Shown here piece by piece: positions 18,208-26,455 of a stretch of 48,008 nt of DNA. Below the pieces are notes generated by a model that saw only the letters and a list, made by a program, of their open reading frames with translations, searched no databases and was not told the origin of the DNA. This DNA is from Oscillospiraceae bacterium (GTDB lineage: Bacteria; Bacillota; Clostridia; Lachnospirales; Lachnospiraceae). The stretch is taken from NCBI GenBank assembly GCA_021771715.1, contig JAETOO010000024.1, positions 1 to 48,008 of the forward strand, in the 5' to 3' direction. Positions within the stretch are counted from its first letter, which is position 1; every line of letters starts with the position of its first letter. A program made the translations under genes and the position numbers.

Positions 18208-19367
18208 GCGCCCTCTCCATTTCTTTTCTTCGGCGGCCGCGGGCCGATGAACTGGTAGTAGTAGGTCTTGATCATGCCGTTGTAGATCTTCCGGTTCCGG
18301 TCCGCCTTTCTTCCGATATATTTTTCCGCCTGGTCATACGACGTGATCACGTACTCCGACCACGAGTCGAGCCGCCCGAACGCCGCCCCGATCTCGCGGT
18401 ACAGCTCCGGCAGGTTCGCGCGGTCCTCGATGCGCTCCCCGTACGGCGGGTTCGTGATCACAAAGCCGTATTTTTTCGGGTGGCGCAGCTCGCTGACGCT
18501 GCGCTGCTGAAAATGGATCAGATGGTCGACACCGGCCAGCCTCGCGTTCTCCCGCGCGGCGCGGATGACCTCGCCGTCAATGTCGTACCCCTGGATATCC
18601 GTCTCGATCCGGTCGTCGACGAGATCCTGCGCCTCCTCCACGGCATCATACCAGCGCTTCCGCGGCACCAGGTTCTTCCAGTTCTCCGCCAGGAAGCTCC
18701 GGTTCATGCCGGGCGCGATGTTGGCCGCCATCATCGCCGCCTCGATCGGAAACGTGCCGCTGCCGCAGAACGGGTCGACGAGAATCCGGTCCCGCTTCCA
18801 CGGCGTCAGCAGGATCAGGGCCGAAGCCAGCGTCTCCGAGATCGGCGCCTTCGCCGTCAGCTTCCGGTAGCCGCGCTTGTGCAGCGACTCTCCCGTCGTG
18901 TCCAGCCCGATCACCGCCTCGTCCTTCATGAAACAGATCCGGATCGGGTACTGCGCCCCGTCCTCGCGGAACCACTCGATCCCGTACACGCCCTTCAGCC
19001 GCTCGACGATCGCCTTTTTGACGATGGACTGAATATCCGACGGGCTGAACAGCTTGCTCTTTACCGAGGTCGCCTTTGCCACCCAGAACTTCGCGTCCTG
19101 CGGGAGATACCGCTCCCACGGAAGCGCTTTTACCGCCTCGAACAGCTCGTCAAACGTCTCCGCGTGCACCGCGCCGACCTTCAGCAGAATCCGCTCCGCG
19201 CTGCGCAGGAACACATTCGCGACCGCGATTGCCTCCTCATCCCCCAGAAACGTCACCCTGCCGTCCTCTACACTGCCGATCTCATAGCCGAGATCCTGAA
19301 TTTCCCGCTTCAGCACCGCCTCCAGCCCAAAATGACACGGCGCCATCAGTTCCAATAATTCCTTCAT
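18204..19367 (-). CDS. THUMP-domain 23S rRNA guanine-N2 methyltransferase (RlmL/YpsC-like)
   Basis: A 387-residue class I SAM-dependent RNA methyltransferase. The N-terminal THUMP domain covers about residues 1-155. The Rossmann domain has motif I DPFCGSGTFPIEAA near 195-208 and the catalytic motif IV NPPYGER near 308-314, the N2-guanine amino-methyltransferase form. By homology with E. coli RlmL (N-terminal half) and B. subtilis YpsC the target is a guanine in 23S rRNA, such as the G2445 position. ATG at 19365-19367 overlaps the stop of the upstream phosphoesterase gene (ATGA) and has AAGGAAG in front, so translation is probably coupled. Confidence 0.9.
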   Translation of the reverse strand: MKELLELMAPCHFGLEAVLKREIQDLGYEIGSVEDGRVTFLGDEEAIAVANVFLRSAERILLKVGAVHAETFDELFEAVKALPWERYLPQDAKFWVAKATSVKSKLFSPSDIQSIVKKAIVERLKGVYGIEWFREDGAQYPIRICFMKDEAVIGLDTTGESLHKRGYRKLTAKAPISETLASALILLTPWKRDRILVDPFCGSGTFPIEAAMMAANIAPGMNRSFLAENWKNLVPRKRWYDAVEEAQDLVDDRIETDIQGYDIDGEVIRAARENARLAGVDHLIHFQQRSVSELRHPKKYGFVITNPPYGERIEDRANLPELYREIGAAFGRLDSWSEYVITSYDQAEKYIGRKADRNRKIYNGMIKTYYYQFIGPRPPKKRNGEGA

Positions 19368-19906
19368 AGTCTGACTTCCTTTACCGTCTCTCCCTCAAAG
19401 GTCCGAATGCGAAACAGCCCGTCCTCGAGCGTCGCGTACGTCGGTGGGTTCCCCTCCTTCGGGATCGCCACCGAGCCCGGATTCAGGATCAGGATCGATC
19501 CGCTCTGCCGGGCGCACAGCACATGCGTGTGGCCGTGCAGCAGCACGTCTCCTTCCTTCATCGGCGGCAAATTTGCCTCATTGTAGACGTGACCGTGCGT
19601 CGCGTAGATCGCGCGCTCGCCCGCAAACAGAATCATGTAGTCGGCGAGCACCGGGAACTCGAGCACCATCTGATCCACCTCGGCCTCGCAGTTTCCGCGC
19701 ACCGCATAGATTTCCTGCTTCCGCTCGTTCAGCATGCGGATCACTTCTTTGGGCGCATACTCCGCCGGAAGATCGTTGCGCGGCCCGTGATACAGGATAT
19801 CTCCCAGCAGGAGCATTCTCTGCGCCCCCTCTTTGTCATACGCCTCTAACAGCTTCCGGCAATAGTGCGCCGAGCCGTGAATATCGGATGCAATTAACAG
19901 CTTCAT
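19364..19906 (-). CDS. yfcE: YfcE family phosphodiesterase
   Basis: A 180-residue metallophosphoesterase close in length and sequence layout to E. coli YfcE (about 184 residues). Motifs in order: SDIHGSAHYC, LLLGDILYHGPRNDLP, RGNCEAEVDQM, YATHGHVYNE and LHGHTHV, followed by NPGSVAIPKEG. The GPRNxLP and GNCxxEVDQM segments separate it from the shorter paralogue at 15263-15745. ATG at 19904-19906 follows GGGAGGAG. It overlaps the methyltransferase gene by four bases. Physiological substrate is unknown. Confidence 0.9.
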   Translation of the reverse strand: MKLLIASDIHGSAHYCRKLLEAYDKEGAQRMLLLGDILYHGPRNDLPAEYAPKEVIRMLNERKQEIYAVRGNCEAEVDQMVLEFPVLADYMILFAGERAIYATHGHVYNEANLPPMKEGDVLLHGHTHVLCARQSGSILILNPGSVAIPKEGNPPTYATLEDGLFRIRTFEGETVKEVRL

Positions 19907-19975
19907 CTGTCTCCTCCCTGTGTACTCTTCTGAATTTCTTCTATCTTAATGCGGCCCCGTTCGTTTTGTCAATCG

Positions 19976-20284
19976 TTATTCGCCCCATCCTCTCACAATC
20001 TTCCTGCCCCGGTACGCCTGAAAGCCTCCCACGACACTCTTGACGCGATATCCCTGATCTGCCAGCTCCCGCGCCACAGCCATGCTGAGCGCGCCGCGGT
20101 CACAGTAAAGAACAATCGTCCGCCTCCGGTCCGGCAGCCACACGTCGAGCTCGCTCTGCGGGACATTGACCGCCCCGCGGATGTGCCCGGCCCTATATTC
20201 CTGTCTCGGTCTCAGGTCGACAATGAGAACGCTGTCATCCTCCGCATACCAGTCCAGCTCCTTCGCTGAGATCGCATCCAGCAT
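19976..20284 (-). CDS. Single-domain rhodanese-like protein
   Basis: A 102-residue rhodanese domain. Key features are DLRPRQEYRAGHIRGAVNVP and the active-site loop YCDRGALS, whose Cys carries the persulfide in sulfurtransferases. The final part is GYRVKSVVGGFQAYRG, also typical. ATG at 20282-20284 follows GAGGGGG by 9 bases; the frame is open further upstream but with no site. It has an extended -10 promoter overlapped by a palindrome (see 20379-20406). The phosphoesterase gene follows 69 bases downstream. Sulfur donor and acceptor are unknown. Confidence 0.88.
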   Translation of the reverse strand: MLDAISAKELDWYAEDDSVLIVDLRPRQEYRAGHIRGAVNVPQSELDVWLPDRRRTIVLYCDRGALSMAVARELADQGYRVKSVVGGFQAYRGRKIVRGWGE

Positions 20285-20378
20285 GTTACCGACCCCCTCT
20301 GCCTGTGCGCACCCAGGCCGCCGCGCCGCCCGCGCACTTTCCCGCCGCGAGCCGCAGCGCATCCTGCCATGCACACGA

Positions 20379-20406
20379 AATGAGAAATGAATTTCTCATT
20401 ATAGCA
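20379..20406 (-). promoter_or_regulatory. Extended -10 promoter of the rhodanese gene with overlapping palindromic operator
   Basis: On the minus strand TGCTATAAT (20398-20406) is an extended -10 element without a good -35. Directly overlapping it is a perfect 10-bp inverted repeat, AATGAGAAAT (20379-20388) and ATTTCTCATT (20391-20400), separated by two bases. Placement over the -10 and transcription start suits repressor binding. It could alternatively form a 5' hairpin in the mRNA. Confidence 0.6.
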
Positions 20407-20454
20407 TATGCCGCACTCCGTTTTCTGCACCTTATCCCTCTATGTAAAGAGACA

Positions 20455-20490
20455 GCCGCGCAAAGCGACCTGCTGTCCCCTTTGCGCGGC
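20455..20490 (-). terminator. Hairpin terminator after the Asn/Ser-rich small gene
   Basis: GCCGCGCAAAG (20455-20465) pairs with CTTTGCGCGGC (20480-20490) around a 14-base loop, 22 bases after the small gene's stop. The following minus-strand sequence TGTCTCTTT is only a weak U-tract. Confidence 0.6.
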
Positions 20491-20512
20491 CATCTCCTTC
20501 GGTCCTTACCGG

Positions 20513-20713
20513 TTAAAACTCCTCTTCGTCGTACGCGTTGTGGCAGTTACCCGCGCTGTTGGAGCTGTTCTTCGATGCATTCCTGCCGCAGTTCTGCTCG
20601 TTCGTATTTTTGGACGTTGTCTTGTTCTGAGACTGCGTATTGGATGCATTTCTGGATGTGCTCTGATTCTCCGCCTCGGAATTGGATGCCTTCGAATTCA
20701 TATTCTTTGCCAT
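20513..20713 (-). CDS. Small Asn/Ser-rich protein of unknown function
   Basis: A 66-residue, very polar protein (MAKNMNSKASNSEAENQS at the N-terminus, ending NAYDEEEF), mostly Asn, Ser, Lys, Gln and Thr, with two Cys and no hydrophobic stretch. ATG at 20711-20713 is preceded by a strong AGGAGG at 9 bases, and a terminator-like hairpin follows, so it is very likely a real gene. The composition recalls small acid-soluble spore proteins of the gamma type but there is no conserved SASP motif, so I do not assign a family. Likely intrinsically disordered. Confidence 0.7.
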   Translation of the reverse strand: MAKNMNSKASNSEAENQSTSRNASNTQSQNKTTSKNTNEQNCGRNASKNSSNSAGNCHNAYDEEEF

Positions 20714-20948
20714 TGTAGTTGCCTCCTGTTTTGAGTCACACAAAAACTGTTGTACATAATGCACAGCAGCTCCCCGGTCGGGGCCGCGTGGCTTTTGTTA
20801 TATTTGTTACATCCTTTAGTATTCCGAGAAAATTCAAAAATATGTATTGCATTTTTTTGGAAACTGTATTATAATCCAAATTGTAAAAAAACTTACCCTT
20901 CAAAACAATTTTTTTACAAACCCCTTATTAATTATTTATACTCCCCTC

Positions 20949-20981
20949 GAGATGCCCGGTAGCTCCCCTACCGGGCATCTC
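20949..20981. repeat. Perfect 14-bp inverted repeat without U-tract
   Basis: GAGATGCCCGGTAG (20949-20962) pairs perfectly with CTACCGGGCATCTC (20968-20981) around a 5-base loop. Neither strand has a T-run after the stem. It lies between the LCP terminator and the promoter region of the small gene. Confidence 0.85.
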
Positions 20982-21001
20982 ACGTTGTAGAAGCACGTTA
21001 T

Positions 21002-21037
21002 AAAAAGGAGCCCTGCGCTTTTCCTCAAGCGCAGGGC
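21002..21037 (-). terminator. Intrinsic terminator after the LCP gene
   Basis: GCCCTGCGCTT (21010-21020) pairs with AAGCGCAGGGC (21027-21037), and the A-run at 21002-21006 gives a U-tract on the minus strand, 48 bases after the LCP stop. Confidence 0.88.
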
Positions 21038-21085
21038 ATTTCATTTCCCTGATTCGTTCTGCACGCATTTCTGTCAGCCGCAATC

Positions 21086-22222
21086 TCACCCGTAGATCGC
21101 ATCCTGCAGCTTCGCCAGTGTGTCCTCCCAGTACGGCACCAGCATATCCTGGCCGTTGACGTAGAGGATCTCGTACATGTTGTCGTACGGCACACGGATC
21201 TGCTCGAACTTGTAGTCCAACATATCCGGCAGCTCTGTCACCATGCTCCAGATCTCCGTCTCCGGCACGTTCATCGTCACGTGCTCGAGGATCGCCTGCA
21301 TCTTCTCCGTGATCTGCGCGACGGAAAGGCGCTTCGCCTCCTCCATCAGCTGGGTCAGCACATAGCGCTGGCGCTGGGTACGCTCAAAGTCGGAATTGCC
21401 GACCATACGGTTGCGCGCGTACGCGACCGCCTGCACGCCGTCACAGTGAACCATGCCGCCCGCATACGGGAGCTGGTGCTCTGACGCGTCCAGATTCATC
21501 AGACGCTCGCACATGTCGTTGATGTAGCCGTTCGCCACCTCTGCTTCCCGCGCCGTCATCTCCAGGTCGACGCCGCCGATGATGTCAATGATATCGATCA
21601 GATCCCAGAAATCGACCGCCACGTAGCGGTTCACCTCGATGCCGAAGGTCTCCGTGATCGTCTGGCACAGAAGCGGGCCCGCGCCATACGCATACGCCGC
21701 ATTCAGCTTCTTGTAGCCGACATCCGGAATGTTGACGTACGTATCGCGCATCAGAGAGATCATCGTAACCTTGTCCTTCGCCTTGTTGATCGAGATCAGA
21801 ATGATCGCGTCGGAGTTGCCGTTCCAGGTACGCTCCTGACGGTCGACGCCGGCAAGCACGATATTGTAAACGTCGTCGTCGGACTTGACCTCCACTTCCT
21901 GCTTCTTCATCTGGTCATGGATGCTGCTCAGCTCGTCCTTGTCCACCGCTCGTCCGGTGCGCTCCTCCGTGCTCAGCGTCTCCTCCTCCGCCACATCCGG
22001 CAGGGTCTCGACCACCTTCACATCGTCATCCGCCACGTAGTTGACACTGCTGTACAGATCATGTCCCAGCTTATAAATGACACCGCCGCTGATAAACACG
22101 ATGCCGAGCACGATACAAAAGCTGATCGCAAAGACCTTCTTCATATTCATTCCCGGCTTCTTATTTTCTGAACCGTTCCGGCCGTTTCCGGCGCCCGGGC
22201 GTTCGTCTCTGTTTCTTGGCAT
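21086..22222 (-). CDS. LytR-CpsA-Psr (LCP) family cell-wall polymer ligase
   Basis: LCP enzymes transfer undecaprenyl-linked teichoic acid or polysaccharide to peptidoglycan. The 378-residue protein has a short cytoplasmic N-terminus, one transmembrane helix (about 26-48, KKVFAISFCIVLGIVFISGG) and an extracellular LCP domain. Core motifs are NIVLAGVDRQE, SDAIILISINKAKDKVTMISLMRDTYV, KLNAAYAYGAG, VDFWDLIDIIDIIGGVD and AYARNRMVGNSDFERTQRQR, which include the conserved Arg and Asp residues that bind the pyrophosphate. ATG at 22220-22222 follows AGGAGGG by 9 bases. It has its own promoter and terminator. The acceptor polymer is not indicated by neighbours. Confidence 0.92.
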   Translation of the reverse strand: MPRNRDERPGAGNGRNGSENKKPGMNMKKVFAISFCIVLGIVFISGGVIYKLGHDLYSSVNYVADDDVKVVETLPDVAEEETLSTEERTGRAVDKDELSSIHDQMKKQEVEVKSDDDVYNIVLAGVDRQERTWNGNSDAIILISINKAKDKVTMISLMRDTYVNIPDVGYKKLNAAYAYGAGPLLCQTITETFGIEVNRYVAVDFWDLIDIIDIIGGVDLEMTAREAEVANGYINDMCERLMNLDASEHQLPYAGGMVHCDGVQAVAYARNRMVGNSDFERTQRQRYVLTQLMEEAKRLSVAQITEKMQAILEHVTMNVPETEIWSMVTELPDMLDYKFEQIRVPYDNMYEILYVNGQDMLVPYWEDTLAKLQDAIYG

Positions 22223-22326
22223 GTTACATTCCCTCCTGCATTTCCTGCTTCTCTCTATCCTTTCCGTATTGCATGACAAAAATTCCCCCGGGAGACAAAA
22301 ATCCCAGAGCGACATCATACCATTAC

Positions 22327-22355
22327 AATGTACCCGTATTCTGTACAAATGTCAA
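22327..22355 (-). promoter_or_regulatory. Sigma-A promoter of the LCP gene
   Basis: Minus-strand TTGACA (22350-22355), a 17-base spacer and TACATT (22327-22332), about 105 bases upstream of the ATG. Confidence 0.82.
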
Positions 22356-22394
22356 ACTAAATTTTTATTAACTTTTTGACTCCCTAAGCGCACA

Positions 22395-22434
22395 GCAAAA
22401 GGCAGCAGAATCCCTCTCAAAGAATTCTGCTGCC
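22395..22434 (-). terminator. Intrinsic terminator after the malic enzyme gene
   Basis: GGCAGCAGAAT (22401-22411) pairs perfectly with ATTCTGCTGCC (22424-22434). On the minus strand the stem is followed by TTTTGCTG, 29 bases after the stop of the malic enzyme gene. Confidence 0.75.
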
Positions 22435-22463
22435 TCATCAAATAGCAAACCGATTTTTCCTGC

Positions 22464-23636
22464 TCAGATCCGCGCCACGCCGCTCTTTCTCGCCGCCTCC
22501 GCAACTGCCTTGGCCACAGCGTCCTTCACCCGCGGGTCGAAGGCCGCCGGGAGAATGTAGTCCGCATTCAGCTCCTCATCGCTCACGAGGCCCGCGATCG
22601 CGTAAGCCGCTGCGATCTTCATCTCCGCGTTGATGTCAGACGCGCGGACGTCGAGCGCTCCGCGGAAGATACCCGGGAAGCAGAGCACATTGTTGACCTG
22701 ATTCGGATAGTCCGAGCGTCCCGTGGATACAACCGCCGCACCTGCGGCCTTTGCCTCCTCTGGAAAGATCTCCGGCGTCGGGTTCGCGCACGCAAAAATG
22801 ATCGGATCCTTCGCCATCGTGCGCACCATATCCGCAGTCAACGTGCCCGGAGCAGATACTCCGATAAAGACGTCCGCCCCCTTGATCACGTCCGCAAGCG
22901 TTCCCTTTTCATGGTCAAAGTTCGTGATCCGTGCCATCTCCTCCTTGATCGGATTCAGCCCGTCGCGCCCTTCATAGATCGCGCCCTTCCGGTCGGTCAT
23001 GATCACATTCCGAAGGCCCATCGACATCAGCAGGCGAATGATCGCAATCCCTGCCGCACCCGCGCCGCTCGTCACGATCTTGACCTCCTCGAGCTTCTTG
23101 CCCACCAGCTTCAGCGCATTGATCACGCCAGCCAGCGTGATGACCGCAGTCCCGTGCTGATCGTCATGGAAAACGGGAATGTCACAGCACTCCTTGAGCT
23201 TCTGCTCGATCTCGAAACAGCGCGGTGCGGAGATATCCTCGAGATTCACTCCGCCGAAGCTGCCCGCGAGCAGCCGGACCGTAGTTACAATATCGTCGAC
23301 GCTCTTGCTGCGCACGCACAGCGGAATCGCATCCACATCGCCGAACGCTTTGAAAAGCACACACTTTCCCTCCATCACCGGCATGCCTGCCTCCGGGCCG
23401 ATATCGCCAAGTCCGAGCACCGCCGTTCCGTCCGTCACGACCGCGACCGTGTTCCAGCGGCGCGTCAGGTCGTAGCTCTTGCTCACATCCCTCTGGATCT
23501 CGAGGCAGGGAGCCGCCACGCCAGGCGTGTAGGCAAGGCTCAGAGCCTCCTTCGTGTCTACGGCAGCGCGGGCTGTCACCTCGAGCTTTCCTTTCAACTC
23601 ATAATGCAGTTTCAGAGATTCTGCTGCGTAATCCAT
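22464..23636 (-). CDS. NAD(P)-dependent malic enzyme
   Basis: Decarboxylates malate to pyruvate with reduction of NAD(P). The 390-residue protein is the short bacterial form without a phosphotransacetylase domain. The malic domain has YTPGVAAPC, VVTDGTAVLGLGDIGPEAGMPVMEGK and FHDDQHGTAVITL; the NAD(P) domain has VTSGAGAAGIAIIRLL and FACANPTPEI. ATG at 23634-23636 follows GGAGG by 9 bases; the ATG three codons upstream has no room for a site. It lies 20 bases downstream of an SLC13-type carboxylate transporter, so together they probably import and oxidise malate or a related dicarboxylate. Confidence 0.94.
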   Translation of the reverse strand: MDYAAESLKLHYELKGKLEVTARAAVDTKEALSLAYTPGVAAPCLEIQRDVSKSYDLTRRWNTVAVVTDGTAVLGLGDIGPEAGMPVMEGKCVLFKAFGDVDAIPLCVRSKSVDDIVTTVRLLAGSFGGVNLEDISAPRCFEIEQKLKECCDIPVFHDDQHGTAVITLAGVINALKLVGKKLEEVKIVTSGAGAAGIAIIRLLMSMGLRNVIMTDRKGAIYEGRDGLNPIKEEMARITNFDHEKGTLADVIKGADVFIGVSAPGTLTADMVRTMAKDPIIFACANPTPEIFPEEAKAAGAAVVSTGRSDYPNQVNNVLCFPGIFRGALDVRASDINAEMKIAAAYAIAGLVSDEELNADYILPAAFDPRVKDAVAKAVAEAARKSGVARI

Positions 23637-23656
23637 TTTTCTCATCCTCCATCTTC

Positions 23657-24943
23657 TTATTTAAATGGGAACACAGTCATGATCCAGCCCACGCTCACGA
23701 TACACAGCAGGATCGCCGGCAGGACAGACTGTTTCACGACACTCTTGAGATCGTAGCCGCCGGCTGCCATCGCCATCGGCACCGCCGGGGTTGCCATCGG
23801 TGTCATAAAGGAACTCAGGCAGGCAGACTGCACCAGGATCATGACGCCGATCGGATTCGCGTCCATCGCCTTGCAGGCAAGAACTGCGATCGGCACAAAG
23901 ATTGTGATCACCGAGCGGTTCATCATCACCTGCGTCAGAAGGAACGGGACAATGAAGAAGACGAAACCGATCAGATAACGGTTGCCCAGACTTTCGATCA
24001 CATTTGCCAGCACCGTTCCGACCGCCTCTCCTGCTCCTGTGGCGGTCAGCGCGCCGCCCATCGTCAGAGAGCCGATGAAGAGAAAGCCCATCCACCACGG
24101 GATCGCTTCGACTGCCTCCTGCTCAGAGAGCACACCGGTCACTACCATCGCGATCGCTCCGGTCAGGCAGATCACCCACGTCTGCAGGCCGAGCATTTTC
24201 TGGAAAATCAGCGCCAAGGTGACAAGAATGAAAATGATGTAGCCCGCGCGCTCCTGAAACGGTGCAAGCGCAGCCTTCGCATCCTTCCTGGTCTTCACCT
24301 CTGTCGTCTCCACAACCGGATCATCCGGCGCGAAACGGCTCGCGAAGAAAATGGCGTACGCCGAAATCAGAAGCAGCATCGGCAGTCTCGCCTTCATCGG
24401 GTCGGTCAGCGCCACCGTGTACGTCGTGTAGGCATTCGCCTCAAGATAGCCGTTCAGCTCTGCGAACTGTGTCGCGCCGCTGCCAAGCGGAAGCACGGAG
24501 ATCGTCGCGATGCAGACGATCATCAGCGGGAACATCACCTTCGACGGCTTCACATGCAGCTCCTCACAGCTCGCGATGAGCATGGGCGCCATGATGCCGA
24601 AGACCACCATCGAGCTCTGGATAAACTGGCAGAGGACCACCGTGATCAGGACATAGCCGAACATGACCATCACAAGCGACCCCTTTGCGATCTTATTGAC
24701 ACTCGCCGCACAGTTCTTCACAAACTGCGTGCGGTTGAACCCTGCAGCTACAACGAACATCGAAAGCATCATCACTGCGTTTGTATTTGCGAAATTTGCG
24801 ACTGCCGTCCCCGGATCAATACATCCGGTCAGCACGAACGCCACCATGCTCAGCATAGCCGTCGTGCCCATTTTCAGTTTTCCCCACGCATAGCTGAAAA
24901 TTGTCAGCGCGGAGATGATAAGGCAAATTGTCAACTGACTCAT
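23657..24943 (-). CDS. SLC13/DASS-type carboxylate transporter
   Basis: A 428-residue integral membrane protein with about 11-12 hydrophobic segments, of the SLC13/ion-transporter superfamily that moves di- and tricarboxylates with sodium. Helix-hairpin-like segments around FANTNAVMMLSMFVVAAGFNRTQ and the repeated late segments SSFMTPMATPAVPMAMAAGGY fit the two-fold family layout. ATG at 24941-24943 is preceded by TTGGGGGAC; an ATG seven codons upstream lacks a site. It is the first gene of a two-gene unit with malic enzyme, which points to malate, but substrate choice is inference. Confidence 0.85.
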   Translation of the reverse strand: MSQLTICLIISALTIFSYAWGKLKMGTTAMLSMVAFVLTGCIDPGTAVANFANTNAVMMLSMFVVAAGFNRTQFVKNCAASVNKIAKGSLVMVMFGYVLITVVLCQFIQSSMVVFGIMAPMLIASCEELHVKPSKVMFPLMIVCIATISVLPLGSGATQFAELNGYLEANAYTTYTVALTDPMKARLPMLLLISAYAIFFASRFAPDDPVVETTEVKTRKDAKAALAPFQERAGYIIFILVTLALIFQKMLGLQTWVICLTGAIAMVVTGVLSEQEAVEAIPWWMGFLFIGSLTMGGALTATGAGEAVGTVLANVIESLGNRYLIGFVFFIVPFLLTQVMMNRSVITIFVPIAVLACKAMDANPIGVMILVQSACLSSFMTPMATPAVPMAMAAGGYDLKSVVKQSVLPAILLCIVSVGWIMTVFPFK

Positions 24944-25037
24944 CTTTTTGTCCCCCAAATTCATTTTTTCTGATATTCTGTGAATACCGCTTCGCTTGAA
25001 CAAAGCCCCACAAGCTACGTTTTCACATTCCCGGCAT

Positions 25038-25928
25038 TCACTTCTGCAGCAGGCTTCTCACGAAGCGGAAGATCAGCTCGTTCGCCTCCTGATACCCCGG
25101 CTTGCGGTAGATCGTAAACGCGTGGCCGACTCCCTGGAAGCGCTTCAGTGTCACCTCATTCCCAAGCTGCGCGAGGCGCAACGCGAACTGCTCCGTCTCG
25201 GTACAAAGACTGTCCTCGCCTGCCGTGAGAAACAGTGTCCGCGGGAAATGAAGCAGCATCTCGTCCGGGGCGAGCAGCGGCGACACCAGCGGATCCCTCT
25301 GATGCTCCTCGTCACAGTAGTATAAATTGTAGAGGCGCGCCCGCTCGACCGGAATCACATTTCCTCTCTGTACCTTCTCCCCGGGGTCCGTCGCCAGATC
25401 CATCGGCGGATAATCCGACACAACGCCAAGCGGCTTGAAGATTCCGCTCTGCTCCAGCATCATGCTGATCCCGACGACAAAATTCCCGCCCGCACTGTGT
25501 CCCATGAGAACAATCTTTTCCGGATCGGCTCCAAGCTCCTTGGCGTGCTCATAGGCCCACACCGCCACATCGTAGCTCTCGTGGAGCCCTGTCGGGAACG
25601 GATGCTCCGGCGCGAGACGGTAATCCACATCCAGCACGCGGCAGTGCAATTCAACCGTCATCCTGCGGCAGAAGAGCTCGTCGCTCTCGGTTCTGCAGCG
25701 AATGAAGCCGCCTCCATGATAGTTGATGACGAGCAAGGATGCATCGCCCGCGTCCGCGGCGCTCGTCAGATACGTCTCGGAATCGCCGACCCGGGTCGGA
25801 ATCCGCAGCTTTTCCGGTACAACCGGAAATTCATTCATCTCTTCCGGCGTCACAGGCGCTGACGTCACATGCTTTCTCGTCTCCGCCACCATACGGATCA
25901 TCTCTTCTCTCGTTGGCTTTTCGCTCAT
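25038..25928 (-). CDS. Alpha/beta-hydrolase, hormone-sensitive-lipase (GDXG) type
   Basis: A 296-residue intracellular esterase-type protein. The oxyanion motif HGGGFI and the nucleophile motif GHSAGGN mark the HSL family; the acid/His pair is probably in GEDSLCTE and GVGHAF. DVDYRLAPEHPFP is the family's typical segment between them. ATG at 25926-25928 follows AAGGAG. The SLC13 gene begins 94 bases downstream in the same direction and could be on the same transcript. A TATAAT with weak -35 lies at 26166-26171 on the minus strand, beside a direct repeat of ATACATTTT. Substrate unknown. Confidence 0.88.
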   Translation of the reverse strand: MSEKPTREEMIRMVAETRKHVTSAPVTPEEMNEFPVVPEKLRIPTRVGDSETYLTSAADAGDASLLVINYHGGGFIRCRTESDELFCRRMTVELHCRVLDVDYRLAPEHPFPTGLHESYDVAVWAYEHAKELGADPEKIVLMGHSAGGNFVVGISMMLEQSGIFKPLGVVSDYPPMDLATDPGEKVQRGNVIPVERARLYNLYYCDEEHQRDPLVSPLLAPDEMLLHFPRTLFLTAGEDSLCTETEQFALRLAQLGNEVTLKRFQGVGHAFTIYRKPGYQEANELIFRFVRSLLQK

Positions 25929-26455
25929 ATACCTTCTCCTTTCCTGTTCTTTTTCTGCGCACAGATACATCTGCCCAGCATGCCCCTGCCCGGTTTTCCC
26001 TGCTGCCTTTGCAAATGTACCTGCCGCACCACAACCGCTCTGACAGCACGTTCTCCTGGGTCTCTGGCTATCACTCCGGCGTGTTTTTTGTACAAAATCA
26101 CTATATCAGTCTTTTCTTTCCCTGTGAAATATCCGTTTTTTATCGACTAATAGCTTTTTTCTATTATTATATAGCATACATTTTGTATACATTTTTCTTT
26201 CCTTCCACCGTCTTTTCATCATTCTATCCGTTCCAGGCAAATCTGTCGGCAAGCCACCCTGTTTGCTCACACTCTGTGCATCGGCGACGTTCCCGTTTCG
26301 GGGCGTACATCCTTCGAGCCGACAAGACAAAAAAAGAGCGCCGGAACCTTGCCAATACAGCTGGCCGAAGCCGGTTCCGATGCTCTTCTTTCTATGTCGC
26401 AGAACTGAGAAATTCTGTTTTTATATTATATGTCTCTTCCCGCAGCGCTCCCACG
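25929..26455. other. Intergenic region between LysR gene and HSL-type hydrolase
   Basis: This 527-base region has no convincing gene. It holds the LysR terminator (26329-26386) and, on the minus strand, TATAAT (26166-26171) next to two ATACATTTT repeats (about 26176-26197, plus-strand sense) containing the palindrome TGTATACA, a possible regulatory site for the hydrolase gene. The rest shows no clear signal. Confidence 0.55.
26329..26386 (-). terminator. Intrinsic terminator after the LysR gene
   Basis: On the minus strand AGAGCATCGGAACC (26373-26386) pairs with GGTTCCGGCGCTCT (26335-26348) with a two-base mismatch, enclosing a smaller GC-rich hairpin, and is followed by seven U (from A at 26329-26335). 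Confidence 0.82.

Larger units (their letters stand above)
20714..21085. other. AT-rich intergenic region between the LCP gene and the small Asn/Ser-rich gene
   Basis: This 372-base region has no gene. It contains the LCP terminator (21002-21037), a long perfect hairpin (20949-20981), an AT-rich stretch with several A- and T-runs (20840-20940) in which TATAAT occurs on the minus strand (around 20869-20874) without a good -35, and a small CCCC/GGGG dyad at about 20773-20784. Confidence 0.6.

Noticed and set aside
20513-20713. Assignment of the Asn/Ser-rich protein as a small acid-soluble spore protein
   Set aside because: Composition is similar but the conserved SASP motifs are absent.
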